The position numbers were made by a program, and so were the translations under genes. A DNA stretch of 64,000 nt from DATBGO01 sp963695645. Lineage in GTDB: Bacteria > Actinomycetota > Actinomycetes > Streptosporangiales > Streptosporangiaceae. Below, one piece after another: positions 18,557 to 27,754 of the stretch. The stretch covers positions 1-64,000 of the forward strand of contig CAVOHC010000012.1 in assembly GCA_963695645.1 (NCBI GenBank), written 5' to 3'. How positions within the stretch are numbered: position 1 is the first letter of the stretch; each line of letters starts with the position of its first letter. The notes under the pieces were generated by a model. The model was not told where the DNA came from. It was given only the letters and a program-made list of their open reading frames with translations, and made no database searches.

Positions 18557-18988
18557 ATGACGGTACGGCCATCCCTAGCTGAGCAGCTTGACCTTTTGCC
18601 GCATCCCGAGGGCGGGTGGTTCCGGCAGACGTGGCGCTCGGCGGTGTCCTTCTCGCCCGAGGGGTACAGCGGGCCGCGCAGCGCCGCGACCGCCATCTAC
18701 TTTCTGCTCCATCCAGGCGAGCAGTCACGCTGGCATGTGGTGCGGTCCGACGAGCTGTGGTTCTGGCACAGCGGCGGGCCGCTGGACTTGCGCATGGGCG
18801 GCGTCGGCGACGAGCCTGCCGCCGGGATTGCTGTTGTGCTTGGCGGCGATCTCGGCGCGGGCCAGCGACCGCAGGCCATCGTTCCCGGCGGCGTATGGCA
18901 ATGCGCTGCGCCCGCTGGCCCGGAGCCAGTACTGGTCAGCTGCGTTGTGGCTCCTGGCTTCGATTACGCCGACTTCCGCCTGCACTGA
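18557..18988 (+). CDS. Cupin-fold DUF985 family protein
   Basis: 143 aa, matching the DUF985 cupin family. It opens with LDLLPHPEGGWFRQTWRS and continues with a YFLLHPGEQSRWHVVRSDELWFWHSGG block containing the cupin histidine and glutamate positions, and a C-terminal VSCVVAPGFDYADFRL. Distant relatives bind or isomerise sugars; no substrate can be assigned. It is divergent from the DUF6325-LuxR regulator, with about 250 bp between them. Confidence 0.88.
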   Translation: MTVRPSLAEQLDLLPHPEGGWFRQTWRSAVSFSPEGYSGPRSAATAIYFLLHPGEQSRWHVVRSDELWFWHSGGPLDLRMGGVGDEPAAGIAVVLGGDLGAGQRPQAIVPGGVWQCAAPAGPEPVLVSCVVAPGFDYADFRLH

Positions 18989-19778
18989 CTGCGGCGCCTG
19001 CCCGCGCCCACGGGCGAGCCCCTTATCTGACCGGCCGGGAGCGCCTCGGCATGCGCCAAGCCGCATATCAGCGCCCGGGGCGGTATAGCGCGTCCCGAAG
19101 ACTGATCCGGCTCCTGCCGGGAGAGGTGCGGATGCACGCTGGGCGAGCTCGCGCAGCATGTGGAGGTACACCCGGCGCAGCCGGAGCGGGCCGCGCCGGT
19201 TTGACTGGGCCCGGGCTGGCTGATCGATGACGTCCTCGGCGAATGTCGCCGGGAGGGAAGACATGTGCGAAGACGCCGGCAGCGACGCAGCGGCCGCCAA
19301 CCCAGCCGACATTGACCATACAGCCCAGCCGAGCAGCCACAGCAGGCGCGCAAAGAGCTGCTGATGGGTAGTTCTCGCGTGAACCGCGGACAGGGCGCGT
19401 GGATGGGCCCGCCCGGTCCGCACCTCATACGGCACGAAGGCGACGCTACCAGCACGGGCGCAACGGCCCAAGGACGCCGGCTGCCACGTCCTCACACATA
19501 CGGGTTGGCGCGTGAACCAGGATCGCCCGATGGCAGCGGCATCCAGCCACCCGCCTGAGATGCCGACGGCGAGGCCTCCGGGTACAGGCCCCCTCTCCAC
19601 GGCCCGGGCGCGCCGTGCTCTTCGCCGGGGCCACGGTGGTCATCGCCCTGCTCGGGTTGTTCTCGGTGGGCCTGCACTTAACCAGAGCGGGGATCGCAGT
19701 CAGCGCCTTTCCGTTTCAGCCCGCTGGTGGCATTGACGCCCTTGACTGGGCCGTGCACCAACCGGTGGCTGGCCGGTA
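18989..19778. other. Gene-poor gap
   Basis: No supportable gene. Several open frames overlap on both strands without motifs. A weak stem (ACCGG...CCGGT) at about 19760-19776, just past the CorA stop codon, could end that transcript. Confidence 0.4.
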
Positions 19779-20798
19779 TCAGGTGTCGCGGACCGAGGCG
19801 CCGGCACCCGGGTTCGGCCTGCGCCGTCTGAGCCACAAGAACAGCAGCACCAACGGCACGGCGAGGCCGCCGATGCCGTAGACAAGGAATGCGGCAAGGC
19901 CGTCGATGCGTCCGACTAGCCAGGCGAAGTTCTGGCCGAAGAAGCCAGTGACGAACGTCAGCGGCAAAAACACTGTGGCCAGGATCGTGAGCTGTTCAAT
20001 CGTGGCGTTCTGCCGGACGCTGACCTTCGTCTGTTCGACCGAGATCACCGCCATGTTAGCCTCCAGCACCGTGCCGAGCAGGTCACGCTGCGCGGCGACC
20101 TCCTCGTTGACCAGCAGCAGGTGGTCCTGGACATCGCGCAGATACGGCAGCAGCGCCGGCGCTGCGGTGGCGCGCTCGACCGTGGCAACCACGCCGAGCA
20201 GCGGGTGGACGGCACGGTAAAAGTCGGTGGCCTCGCGGCGCAGCGAGTAAATCCGCTCGGTCGGCGCGACGGCGCCGGAGAACACGGTGGCCTCGATCTG
20301 GTCGATGTCGCGTTCGAGCTCTGTCACGACGGGCGCGTACCCGTCCACCACCTGATCCAGGATCGCCCACAGCGCTGATGCGCTGCCCGTGGCCAGCAGT
20401 TCCGGCCGCTGCTCCAGCCGCTGCCTCGCGCCGCGCAGCTCGCTCGCCACGCCCTGCCGCACCGTGATCACGAAGGTCGGCGCGAGGAAGACGCTGATCT
20501 CACCGAACTCGACCTCTTCGGCCTTGTCGTCGTAACGCGCGGTCCGCAAGATCACCAGCCGTACGTCCAGCTCGTAGCTTTCGACCTTAGGCCGCATATG
20601 AAAATTCTGTGCGTCCTCGACCGCCAGCTCGTGTAGCCCGAAGGTGTCACGCACCTCGGCCAGCTCCTCGAGGCCCGGCTCGAACAGTCCCAGCCACACG
20701 AAGCCGCCCTGCCCGCACCGGGCCGCCGCCTCCTCCAGCGACACCGCGCCTTCGCCTTGCCGGCGGCCGTCCTGGTAGTGAGCACAATCAACGATCAT
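19779..20798 (-). CDS. corA: CorA-family divalent cation transporter
   Basis: 339 aa from the ATG at 20798. A soluble N-terminal alpha/beta and helical domain (GEISVFLAPTFVITVRQG) leads into a long helix and two C-terminal membrane helices. The pore signature is GFFGQNF in place of the canonical YGMNF, a variant seen in many actinobacterial CorA proteins. The first helix is TILATVFLPLTFVTGFFG, the second GLAAFLVYGIGGLAVPLVLL, and a basic tail follows. It imports Mg2+ or a related divalent ion through a pentamer in the cell membrane. The open frame extends 65 residues upstream but without family similarity. Confidence 0.9.
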   Translation of the reverse strand: MIVDCAHYQDGRRQGEGAVSLEEAAARCGQGGFVWLGLFEPGLEELAEVRDTFGLHELAVEDAQNFHMRPKVESYELDVRLVILRTARYDDKAEEVEFGEISVFLAPTFVITVRQGVASELRGARQRLEQRPELLATGSASALWAILDQVVDGYAPVVTELERDIDQIEATVFSGAVAPTERIYSLRREATDFYRAVHPLLGVVATVERATAAPALLPYLRDVQDHLLLVNEEVAAQRDLLGTVLEANMAVISVEQTKVSVRQNATIEQLTILATVFLPLTFVTGFFGQNFAWLVGRIDGLAAFLVYGIGGLAVPLVLLFLWLRRRRPNPGAGASVRDT

Positions 20799-21349
20799 CT
20801 CGGGGGGACCCCTTTTCTGCGCAAACAGCAGGCCGACATCCGTAGACAGCTTGGCGGAGTCCCGTGACAACATCGCACTTGGAGGTGGCGAACCGAGGAG
20901 GCAGGCACGGCTGCGCTTGCCATGCCCATCAAGATGACCATGCCGGAGGCCTCCCTGACCGCCCACGCGCGGGTCTGACGGCTCCCGATACAAGCGCGAT
21001 CGCCTGTCCCCACCAGGCTCGTGGGCACGCAGAATGCCCAGACTCGGGCGCCTGGCGTCTTGATCGAAATAAAGGCTGGGCGCCGGGTTGCAATGCGAGG
21101 GGTGCGGTAAGCGGACTGACAGCCGCGTTTACAGCAGAGACACTCAAATTCGGGGTTGAGATAACGCCGGATATTGTTCCGTCTGCCCCGGCCAACGGCC
21201 ACGGAGCGTGAGTTGGGGTGTCCGCCCGGAGGCTCGCGAGCCTGGTGATCAGCGCGGGCGCTCGCCACGTCGCTGGCACGTCATGGCGGCTGGGTAGTGC
21301 GCTGGCCCCGCAGCCGCGTTCCCGCCTGAACGGGTGCTCACCGCGCCGT
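20799..21349. other. Gene-poor gap
   Basis: Upstream of corA. No gene with recognisable motifs on either strand. Confidence 0.4.
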
Positions 21350-21585
21350 CATCTGAGGAGGTGGAACTCCACCCGGTACAGCAGCGTGTCGTCGGCGATC
21401 GGGCCGGCGTGGGCCGCGCGCTGGCGCGGGGAGCTCGCGGTCATCGGCAGTACCGGCTGTGACCGGTCAAGAGCCTGGACCTGGGACTTCTAGTCTGGCA
21501 TAGCACAACCGCGTGCTCGGGCGGGTTGAGGTACGACCCGATGACATCGTCCGCGGTCCCGATGCACGGGCAGTTCTGGACCAGC
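21350..21585 (-). pseudogene. IS630-family transposase fragment
   Basis: The reverse strand reads ADDVIGSYLNPPEHAVVLC, the start of the IS630 catalytic segment (..YLNPPExAVVLCVDEKSQIQALDR..). The next residues need a small frameshift to recover EKSQVQALDRSQPVLPMT. The rest of the element is missing. Confidence 0.65.
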
Positions 21586-21607
21586 CTGGCTGGGCCGTTC
21601 ATCATCG

Positions 21608-21829
21608 TCGGGAATCGGTACCGCGTTTGCATTCATCCCAGTTTCCATCGCCGCCCTCGCCGGGGTCGCCGAGCACCAGGGCGGCCTTGCCTCCGGGCTC
21701 ATCAACACCCCCCAGCAGCTCGGCGAAGCGATCGGCGTCGCGATGGCGTCCACAATCGCCGGCACCCGCGTCACCACCTTGCTCCACCAAGGCGCCGCGC
21801 CCGCCGCTGCTCTCAACATCGTGAACCAC
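21608..21829 (+). pseudogene. MFS drug-efflux transporter fragment
   Basis: Translation from 21608 gives GIGTAFAFIPVSIAALAGV, then GGLASGLINTPQQLGEAIGV and AMASTIAGTRVTTLL. This is the conserved segment of EmrB/QacA-type (DHA2) transporters around helices 10-13. No start and no other part of the transporter is present. It directly precedes the HigBA operator. Confidence 0.75.
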
Positions 21830-21834
21830 ATCTC

Positions 21835-21869
21835 GATAACGTGTTGCGTTAATAACGCATCGCGTTATC
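21835..21869. promoter_or_regulatory. HigBA operator: 17-bp imperfect inverted repeat
   Basis: Left arm GATAACGTGTTGCGTTA (21835-21851), one base, right arm TAACGCATCGCGTTATC (21853-21869). The right arm's complement matches the left at 15 of 17 positions. It ends at the base before the higB ATG, so a HigA dimer bound here would block transcription of its own operon. Confidence 0.75.
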
Positions 21870-22160
21870 ATGAGATGTGTGCTGCGATCCTTCCGGGACA
21901 AGGACACTGAAGCCGTCTGGCACCGGAGGCGGTCGCGCAAGCTTGATCCGCCGTTACAGCGGCCAGCCTGGCGGAAGCTGGCGATGCTGGATGCTGCTGA
22001 AGTTCTGGCGGACCTGCGGGTGCCGCCGGGCAACCGGCTGGAGAAACTGGCAGGCGATCGCGCGCGTCAGTACAGCATCCGGATCAACCAGCAGTGGCGG
22101 ATCTGCTTCCGGTGGACCGATGCCGGGCCAGAGGACGTGGAGATCACTGACTACCACTAG
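21870..22160 (+). CDS. higB: HigB-type (RelE/ParE superfamily) toxin
   Basis: 96 aa, a RelE-like ribosome-dependent mRNA interferase. SFRDKDTEAVW at the N-terminus and RLEKLAGDRARQYSIRINQQWRICFRW at the C-terminus are the hallmark blocks of HigB toxins encoded upstream of HigA. It has no clear ribosome binding site before the ATG at 21870, because the operator abuts it; a GTG at 21879 is an alternative. The gene precedes higA by 13 bp, the toxin-first order typical of this family. Confidence 0.9.
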   Translation: MRCVLRSFRDKDTEAVWHRRRSRKLDPPLQRPAWRKLAMLDAAEVLADLRVPPGNRLEKLAGDRARQYSIRINQQWRICFRWTDAGPEDVEITDYH

Positions 22161-22173
22161 CAGGGGAGGGAGT

Positions 22174-22479
22174 ATGGAAGCGGACACGGTGATGGCGCCT
22201 GCGCATCCGGGCGAGATCTTGCTGGAGGAATTCCTCAAGCCGCTGGCGGTGAGCCAGTACCAGCTGGCCAAACAGATCGGGGTTCCGGCTCGGCGGATCA
22301 ACGAGATTGTGCACGGCCAGCGTCGCATCAGCGCGGACACGGCGCTGCGGTTGGCCCGTTTCTTCGGCACCTCGGAGCGGTTCTGGATCAACCTGCAGTC
22401 GCGCTATGACCTGGAGGTAGAAAAGGACCGGCTCGGCGATGCCCTCGACGGCATCCGCCCGCTCACGGCCGCCAGCTGA
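22174..22479 (+). CDS. higA: HigA-type antitoxin (Xre helix-turn-helix)
   Basis: 101 aa. Begins with the conserved HPGEILLEEFLKPLAVSQYQ segment, then the helix-turn-helix LAKQIGVPARRINEIVHGQRR and ISADTALRLARFFGTSERFWINLQ. It neutralises HigB and represses the operon through the upstream dyad. GGGGAGGG lies 5-6 nt before the ATG. Start and length agree with the VapI/HigA family. Confidence 0.93.
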   Translation: MEADTVMAPAHPGEILLEEFLKPLAVSQYQLAKQIGVPARRINEIVHGQRRISADTALRLARFFGTSERFWINLQSRYDLEVEKDRLGDALDGIRPLTAAS

Positions 22480-22639
22480 CTGCCGGGGAACATCAAAAAC
22501 TGAGTGGCAGATCGAGTGGCAAGCAGCGCCAGAGTGCGAGCCTGTCCCTACCTTGCCAGTGCTGGTCTGTGCTCGCGTTCTGGCTGGTCAGGGGCCCGTC
22601 TGCAGCGATGTCACCCTGGTTGCGGTTCATGGTAAGGAG

Positions 22640-23290
22640 ACGGCGAGCGAGGTCAGCAGCCGCGGAGGCCATCGAGCCGGCCGCCGCGCGAGCCCAGTCA
22701 GCCGCAGTGCAGCGTGAAGCCGCCCGGTCTGCGCCAGAGGCGGTCCAACGCGCCAACGCAGCGGCCCACGCCGCTCAAGGGTGCCAACCAGGAGACCCCT
22801 GTCCGATCTGCCGTCGGCCGCTACCCGCCGGGCTTAGCCGCGCCCATGCCTCCCGGCGAGGCAGACGCCCGAGCGCGGCAGGCCCCGCCGAGCATGACGC
22901 TGAGGAAGCAGCTGCGATGCTGCAGCGCGCCAGGCCGACCTCAACGGCGCAACCGACTGAGCTGGATGACAAGATCCAGCAAGCGCAGCGCCTTCTAGCA
23001 GCGCTCGATGAACTTGCCAGCCTGGCACTGGCACTGTGCCTGGTTGAGCTCGCCGGTTATAGGAGGCGGTCGGCTCGATGCCCTCTTCCTCGACGAAGGC
23101 TTCGGATCCTTCGACGCGAACTCGCTCGATGTCCTCGGCCGCCAGGCACGAACCCGCCGACTGGTAGCAGTGATCAGCCGCGTCTGGTCGACTGCCGAGA
23201 TCATGGACCGGGTCTTGGCTGTCACCGCCGGGGCAGCAGGCAGCACAGCCCGCTGGCTCGGCGGCAGCGAGCGGGACGAGACGCCCGGTC
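22640..23290 (+). pseudogene. SbcC/Rad50-like ATPase remnant
   Basis: An alanine-rich coiled segment leads to a zinc-hook CPIC motif (22799-22810). Only about 250 bp later, in another frame, GGRLDALFLDEGFGSFDANS is the Walker B/D-loop of SbcC-like ATPases. A C-terminal segment (LVAVISRVWSTAEIMDRVL, GSTARWL) follows. The second half of the coiled coil, the N-terminal Walker A lobe and the signature motif are missing. It is a collapsed gene, with deletions and at least one frame change. Confidence 0.65.
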
Positions 23291-23894
23291 GCCGCGGAGA
23301 GCACCCGGCAAGCCAACCATCACTGCGTTCATCATGCTGGCAACAGTGCCCCGCCGCACCTGTGCCGCTCGAATACTCGATTTGGTGGTGGACCTGCACT
23401 GAATCACGAAAGGGAGGCCGACCATACCGCGTTGTTATCCGCGGCTCGCCCCCGGTGGTCCACGACCGATGGCAGCACTTACGGAGAGGCGCCGCCGCGC
23501 TGGTGTGGGACGGCGGACTATTCGATCACCTGAGTGGCGGGGTAGGCCCTCACTGGGGTTCCCGCAGTCATGGGCCGTCAGAAAGGCGGTAGGCGGGCGA
23601 ATGTCGTGGCGGCGGCGTGCAATTCGCTGGCATGGCTGCGGGTCGGCGCAGCGGTCAAGCAGGTGCCGCAGTTCCCCGCGGTGTGCTGGGTTTGCTACCG
23701 TCCGGGACGGGTCGACCCCGCTGCCCGGGAAAGCGGAATGGAGCCTGCTCATGGCTAAGGCCGGTGAGAGAGTCCGCAGATGCGCCTATCGGCGCGGTCA
23801 GAATGAGCCGCATCGGGGGAGGCCGGGATGCCAGAGCAGGGGGTCGGCGAAGGCGGAACCGGATCTCGTGCTGCCCGGCTTGAGGTGGCGTTAG
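23291..23894. other. Gene-poor gap
   Basis: No supportable gene. Short overlapping frames lack motifs. It holds whatever promoter serves the repetitive coiled-coil gene at 23895. Confidence 0.4.
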
Positions 23895-26069
23895 GTGTCG
23901 GCCCAGCATGGTGGCGGGTCAGCCGGTCCGGGGGACCCGGGACGGCCGGGGGCCGCGTTCTGGAGGCGCCGCCAGCGGGCCGAGGCTGATGCGCGGGAGG
24001 CGCGTGCTGCGGCAGCCGAGGCTGAGGCGCGGCTGGCCGGGGCGCGGGAGGCGCAGGCCGCCGCTGAGCAGGAGGCGCGGGCCGCGCGGGAGACGCGGGA
24101 GGCGGCTGAGTCGGCTCGGGCTGAGTCGGCTCGGGCGGAGCTGGACCGGGCGCGCCGGGCGGCGGAGGAGCAGATCGCGGCGGCTGAGGAGGCCCGGGCG
24201 GGGCTTCGGGCCCGCGCCGAGCGGGCCGAGGCCGATGCGCGGGAGACGCGGGAGGCGCAGGCCGCCGCTGAGCAGGAGGCGCGGGCCGCGCGGGAGCAGC
24301 TGGCTGCGGTGCGGCGGGAGCGGGACGAGGCAGTAGCGGGCGCGGAGTCCCGGGCGGCCGGGGCCGAGTCCCGGGCCGGCGAGGCCGGGCAGGACGCGGC
24401 GCGGGCGCGGGAGGCGGCTGAGTCGGCTGGGGCGGAGCTGGACCGGGTGCGCCGGGCGGCGGAGGAGCAGGTGGCGCAGGCCCGCCAGTCTGCGGGCCCG
24501 GACCAGGCCGGGCTGGAGGCGCAGATCGCGGCGGCCGAAGAGGCCCGGGCGGGGCTTCGGGCCCGCGCCGAGCAGGCCGAGGCCGATGCGCGGGAGGCGC
24601 GGGAGGCGGCTGAGTCGGCTCGGGCGGAGCTGGACCGGGTGCGCCGGGCGGCGGAGGAGCAGATCGCGGCGGCTGAGGAGGCCCGGGCGGGGCTTCGGGC
24701 CCGCGCCGAGCGGGCCGAGGCCGATGCGCGGGAGGCGCGGGAGGCGGCTGAGTCGGCTCGGGCGGAGCTGGACCGGGTGCGCCGGGCGGCGGAGGAGCAG
24801 ATCGCGGCGGCTGAGGAGGCCCGGGCGGGGCTTCGGGCCCGCGCCGAGCGGGCCGAGGTCGATGCGCGGGAGACGCGGGAGGTGCAGGCCGCCGCTGAGC
24901 AGGAGGCGCGGGCCGCGCGGGAGCAGCTGGCTGCGGTGCGGCGGGAGCGGGACGAGGCGGTAGCGGGCGCGGAGTCCCGGGCGGCCGGGGCCGAGTTGGC
25001 TGAGGTGGAGCTGGACCGGGTGCGCCGGGCGGCGGAGGAGCAGATCGCGGCGGCTGAGGAGGCCCGGGCGGGGCTTCGGGCCCGCGCCGAGCGGGCCGAG
25101 GCCGATGCGCGGGAGGCGCGGGAGGCGGCTGAGTCGGCTCGGGCGGAGCTGGACCGGGTGCGCCGGGCGGCGGAGGAGCAGATCGCGGCGGCTGAGGAGG
25201 CCCGGGCGGGGCTTCAGGCCCGCGCCGAGCGGGCCGAGGCCGATGCGCGGGAGACGCGGGAGGCGCAGGCCGCCGCTGAGCAGGAGGCGCGGGCCGCGCG
25301 GGAGCAGCTGGCTGCGGTGCGGCGGGAGCGGGACGAGGCAGTAGCGGGCGCGGAGTCCCGGGCGGCCGGGGCCGAGTCCCGGGCCGGCGAGGCCGGGCAG
25401 GACGCGGCGCGGGCGCGGGAGGCGGCTGAGTCGGCTGGGGCGGAGCTGGACCGGGTGCGCCGGGCGGCGGAGGAGCAGGTGGCGCAGGCCCGCCAGTCTG
25501 CGGGCCCGGACCAGGCCGGGCTGGAGGCGCAGATCGCGGCGGCCGAAGAGGCCCGGGCGGGGCTTCGGGCCCGCGCCGAGCAGGCCGAGGCCGATGCGCG
25601 GGAGGCGCGGGAGGCGGCTGAGTCGGCTCGGGCGGAGCTGGACCGGGTGCGCCGGGCGGGGGAGGAGCAGGTGGCGCAGGCCCGCCAGTCTGCCGGCCCG
25701 GACCAGGCCGGGCTGGAGGCGCAGATCGCGGCGGCCGAAGAGGCCCGGGCGGAGCTTCGGGCCCGCGCCGAGCAGGCCGAGGCCGATAGGTGGCAGGCGC
25801 GCTTCGCTACCCGGAAGGCCGAAGGGCAGTTGGCCGAGGCGCGGGAGGCGAAGGCTGACGCTGAGCGGGAGGCGCGGGCCGCGCGGGAGCAGCTGGCTGC
25901 GGTGCGGCGGGAGCGGGATAAGGCGGTCAACGGTGCGCAGTCGCGCGCGGATGACGCTGAGGCTGAGCAGCAGCCTCCCGGCTCCGGCCGTGACGGGGCA
26001 GGCGGGCAGCCCGTCCGGCGACAGCCCAAGAGCACAACACGCCGCAGCCGTAACCCTCGGAGAGGATGA
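23895..26069 (+). CDS. Long repetitive alanine/glutamate/arginine coiled-coil protein
   Basis: 724 aa from a GTG start. After a short glycine/proline-rich head and FWRRRQRAEADAREAR, nearly the whole protein is highly charged helix rich in A, E, R and Q, ending in a basic tail (RRQPKSTTRRSRNPRRG). It is built from near-identical repeats, including a 46-residue unit centred on AELDRVRRAAEEQIAAAEEA and another containing AVRRERDEAVAGAESRAAGA. There is no signal peptide or membrane helix. Such proteins form long rod-like coiled coils (cytoskeletal or scaffold roles); function here is unknown. Extreme GC-rich codon use follows from the amino acid bias. Opposite-strand open frames in the repeat are shadows. 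Confidence 0.65.
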   Translation: MSAQHGGGSAGPGDPGRPGAAFWRRRQRAEADAREARAAAAEAEARLAGAREAQAAAEQEARAARETREAAESARAESARAELDRARRAAEEQIAAAEEARAGLRARAERAEADARETREAQAAAEQEARAAREQLAAVRRERDEAVAGAESRAAGAESRAGEAGQDAARAREAAESAGAELDRVRRAAEEQVAQARQSAGPDQAGLEAQIAAAEEARAGLRARAEQAEADAREAREAAESARAELDRVRRAAEEQIAAAEEARAGLRARAERAEADAREAREAAESARAELDRVRRAAEEQIAAAEEARAGLRARAERAEVDARETREVQAAAEQEARAAREQLAAVRRERDEAVAGAESRAAGAELAEVELDRVRRAAEEQIAAAEEARAGLRARAERAEADAREAREAAESARAELDRVRRAAEEQIAAAEEARAGLQARAERAEADARETREAQAAAEQEARAAREQLAAVRRERDEAVAGAESRAAGAESRAGEAGQDAARAREAAESAGAELDRVRRAAEEQVAQARQSAGPDQAGLEAQIAAAEEARAGLRARAEQAEADAREAREAAESARAELDRVRRAGEEQVAQARQSAGPDQAGLEAQIAAAEEARAELRARAEQAEADRWQARFATRKAEGQLAEAREAKADAEREARAAREQLAAVRRERDKAVNGAQSRADDAEAEQQPPGSGRDGAGGQPVRRQPKSTTRRSRNPRRG
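24160..25780 (+). repeat. Coding tandem repeats of 138 bp within a 1008-bp-offset duplication
   Basis: The same 138-bp (46-codon) unit starts near 24585 and 24723 and breaks off into a variant after 24861. A block of about 490 bp (roughly 24160-24650) recurs almost exactly 1008 bp downstream (25168-25658). Both offsets are multiples of three, so the frame is kept. The near identity indicates recent duplication or gene conversion. Confidence 0.8.
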
Positions 26070-26221
26070 GCGGTGCCGCGGCCTGCACGGCGCCCCCGAG
26101 CTTGGTTGATCCTCCGGCTGGGAAATCGTTAGGCCTTCGGGCGATCAGAGCCGCAGTACGGCCGATCCGGGCAATCGGTCACGTCCAGCCACGCGGGCCG
26201 ATCAAGGTGAACTGTGCCGAC

Positions 26222-26251
26222 TTGGCTCATAACCCAGAGGTCGCAGGTTCA
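26222..26251 (+). repeat. 3'-half fragment of initiator tRNA-fMet (old attachment site)
   Basis: TTGGCTCATAACCCAGAGG followed by TCGCAGGTTCA matches initiator tRNA from the anticodon stem (loop CTCATAA, anticodon CAT) through the variable region into the T loop, then diverges. The 5' tRNA half, the 3' T stem and the acceptor end are absent. It resembles the tRNA-Thr fragment at 9964/34362 in extent (anticodon to T loop), so it is read as an att remnant of another integrated element. Confidence 0.6.
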
Positions 26252-26483
26252 TGTAAGTCCTGATATCCCTGCGGGGGACGTCGCGCCGCCGTGAAAATCG
26301 AGGCGGGCTGCCCGACGACGCCGGCCGTTCCTTGGTACCTGAGCCCGTATGTAAGTCTGGCGCCGGGGCCTTGACCTTGACGGGTCGCGCACTGTGCTTC
26401 GAGCACGCCGGTCAGAATTTCGGTTCCCGACCGAGGCTCCCGGGCATCCCGCCGTGTCCCGGATGGCGTGAGGAGATGCTGGC

Positions 26484-27126
26484 TTGAGGGAGCCGCAGGA
26501 GATCGAGGACGAGGAGCACGAGCAGGTCACGGAGCGGGTTGCTGCGGTCGATGTGGCGAAGGCGTCGGGGATGGTGTGCACGCGTGTGCCGCATCCGTCC
26601 CGGCCGGGCGGCCGGCGCACCCGGGTATGGGATGTGGATGCCACCACGAACGCGATTATCGAATTGGGCCGGCAGCTGGCGGCTGAGGGGATCGAGAAGG
26701 TCACGATCGAGTCGACCACTGTTATCCGGAGTTTTCAAGATCGACAACAATGTCTCCGCAGTTCCAGGCCGTCGCGGACGCGTACGCCACAGAAGCAGCG
26801 GCGACGAGGGCCAGGACGCATGCCGGGCGCGGTGAGCGAGTGCACCAGGAAACGGCCAGGTTAGGGCCTACCAGGTGTCCATGGCCCGCCCGTCACGGAC
26901 ACCAGTTCCGTCGCGGTCCGACCCCGGATAACCCGTCCGCGACAGACGGGAATCGGTCATAAGGGCCTGTCACCCCCTGTGGCAGACGGCAGTCTGGCGA
27001 CCCCGGATTACCAGCGATTACTGGCGCCCGTTTTTCTATCTGCTGGAAGCGGCCGGCCTGGCGGTGCAGCTGGTCAATGCCCACGACGTGAAGAACGCCC
27101 CGGGGCGGCCGAAGACGGACCCGTTA
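26484..27126 (+). pseudogene. IS110-family transposase N-terminal remnant, interrupted
   Basis: The first part (26484-26719) encodes RVAAVDVAKASGMVCTRVPH and ends EGIEKVTIEST, the DEDD-type N-terminal domain of IS110 transposases. The reading resumes at about 27012 with SDYWRPFFYLLEAAGLAVQL and DVKNAPGRPKTD, after about 290 bp of foreign DNA. The remaining transposase, including the C-terminal serine domain, is missing. Confidence 0.75.
26721..27011. mobile_element. Small non-coding insertion inside the IS110 gene (MITE-like)
   Basis: The insert ends in imperfect inverted repeats: GTTATCCGGAGTT at 26721-26733, and the complement of 26999-27011 reads GTAATCCGGGGTC (10 of 13 match). It splits the IS110 frame between EST and SDYW. 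No coding capacity is seen. A short target duplication cannot be fixed with certainty. Confidence 0.45.
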
Positions 27127-27189
27127 ACCGAACTCATCAGAGTTCCCGAAGGTCACGGCGTTGGCTGGAGGCAACACCTGACAGCCTGG

Positions 27190-27411
27190 GGCGGCGGTCG
27201 GACCCACCCTGGGGGCCCACGGCGCCGAGAACATCGTCATCGACCGCGACTCCGAGCTGCTTGAAGGATCAGCCGGGCAGGTCACCGTCGTGCTGAGGGT
27301 TGCCACCAAGGCCGCGGCCGAGGCCTGGTACGTTCGCCGGAATACCAGGCCATCAGGCACCTCCGCACGGACAACACCGACGGCATCGGGGTCATCGCGG
27401 AGGGCAGATAG
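27190..27411 (+). pseudogene. DUF1330-family protein remnant
   Basis: Translation gives GAENIVIDRDSELLEG, VTVVLRVATKAAAEAWY, then after a one-base shift near 27330 SPEYQAIRHLRTDNTDGIGV ending at a TAG. This is the conserved core of DUF1330 proteins (AxxWYxSPEYQAI). The N-terminal half is missing and the IS110 remnant adjoins it. Confidence 0.65.
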
Positions 27412-27754
27412 CCCGGCTCCAGGTCGAGCACCCGGTCACCGAGTGCACGACCTGAAGAGGACCTGGCTGCTCCCTGGCGGTCTACGTGCCCACGACGATT
27501 GGACCAGCGTATTAGTCGTCGCATGCCGCCTGGATCGGGTATCCGAGCGGTACTGGGCGCGGGGAGCCGGGCATACGCCGCCAGACTCGCCCGCGTGCGA
27601 GCCACGGGACCGGCCGGGGGTGGACTCGGGGCGGGGACTGTCGCACACTGGGCATGTCAGCCGGAATCGGGATACAGTGCCCGGCCGGGCGGCGGGGGTG
27701 CCCGGTGAACGGCACTTCGACCGGAGGGCACCAGGTCGGTACGGGGAGCTGCGC

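Noticed and set aside
19364..19881. Short plus-strand frames downstream of corA
   Set aside because: No motifs, no ribosome binding site, overlapping the end of corA in part.
23990..25800. CRISPR-like repeat array
   Set aside because: Repeats are long, contiguous, coding and in frame, with no spacers; no cas genes in the window.
26222..26251. Functional tRNA-fMet gene
   Set aside because: Only anticodon arm to T loop is present; the acceptor stem cannot form.
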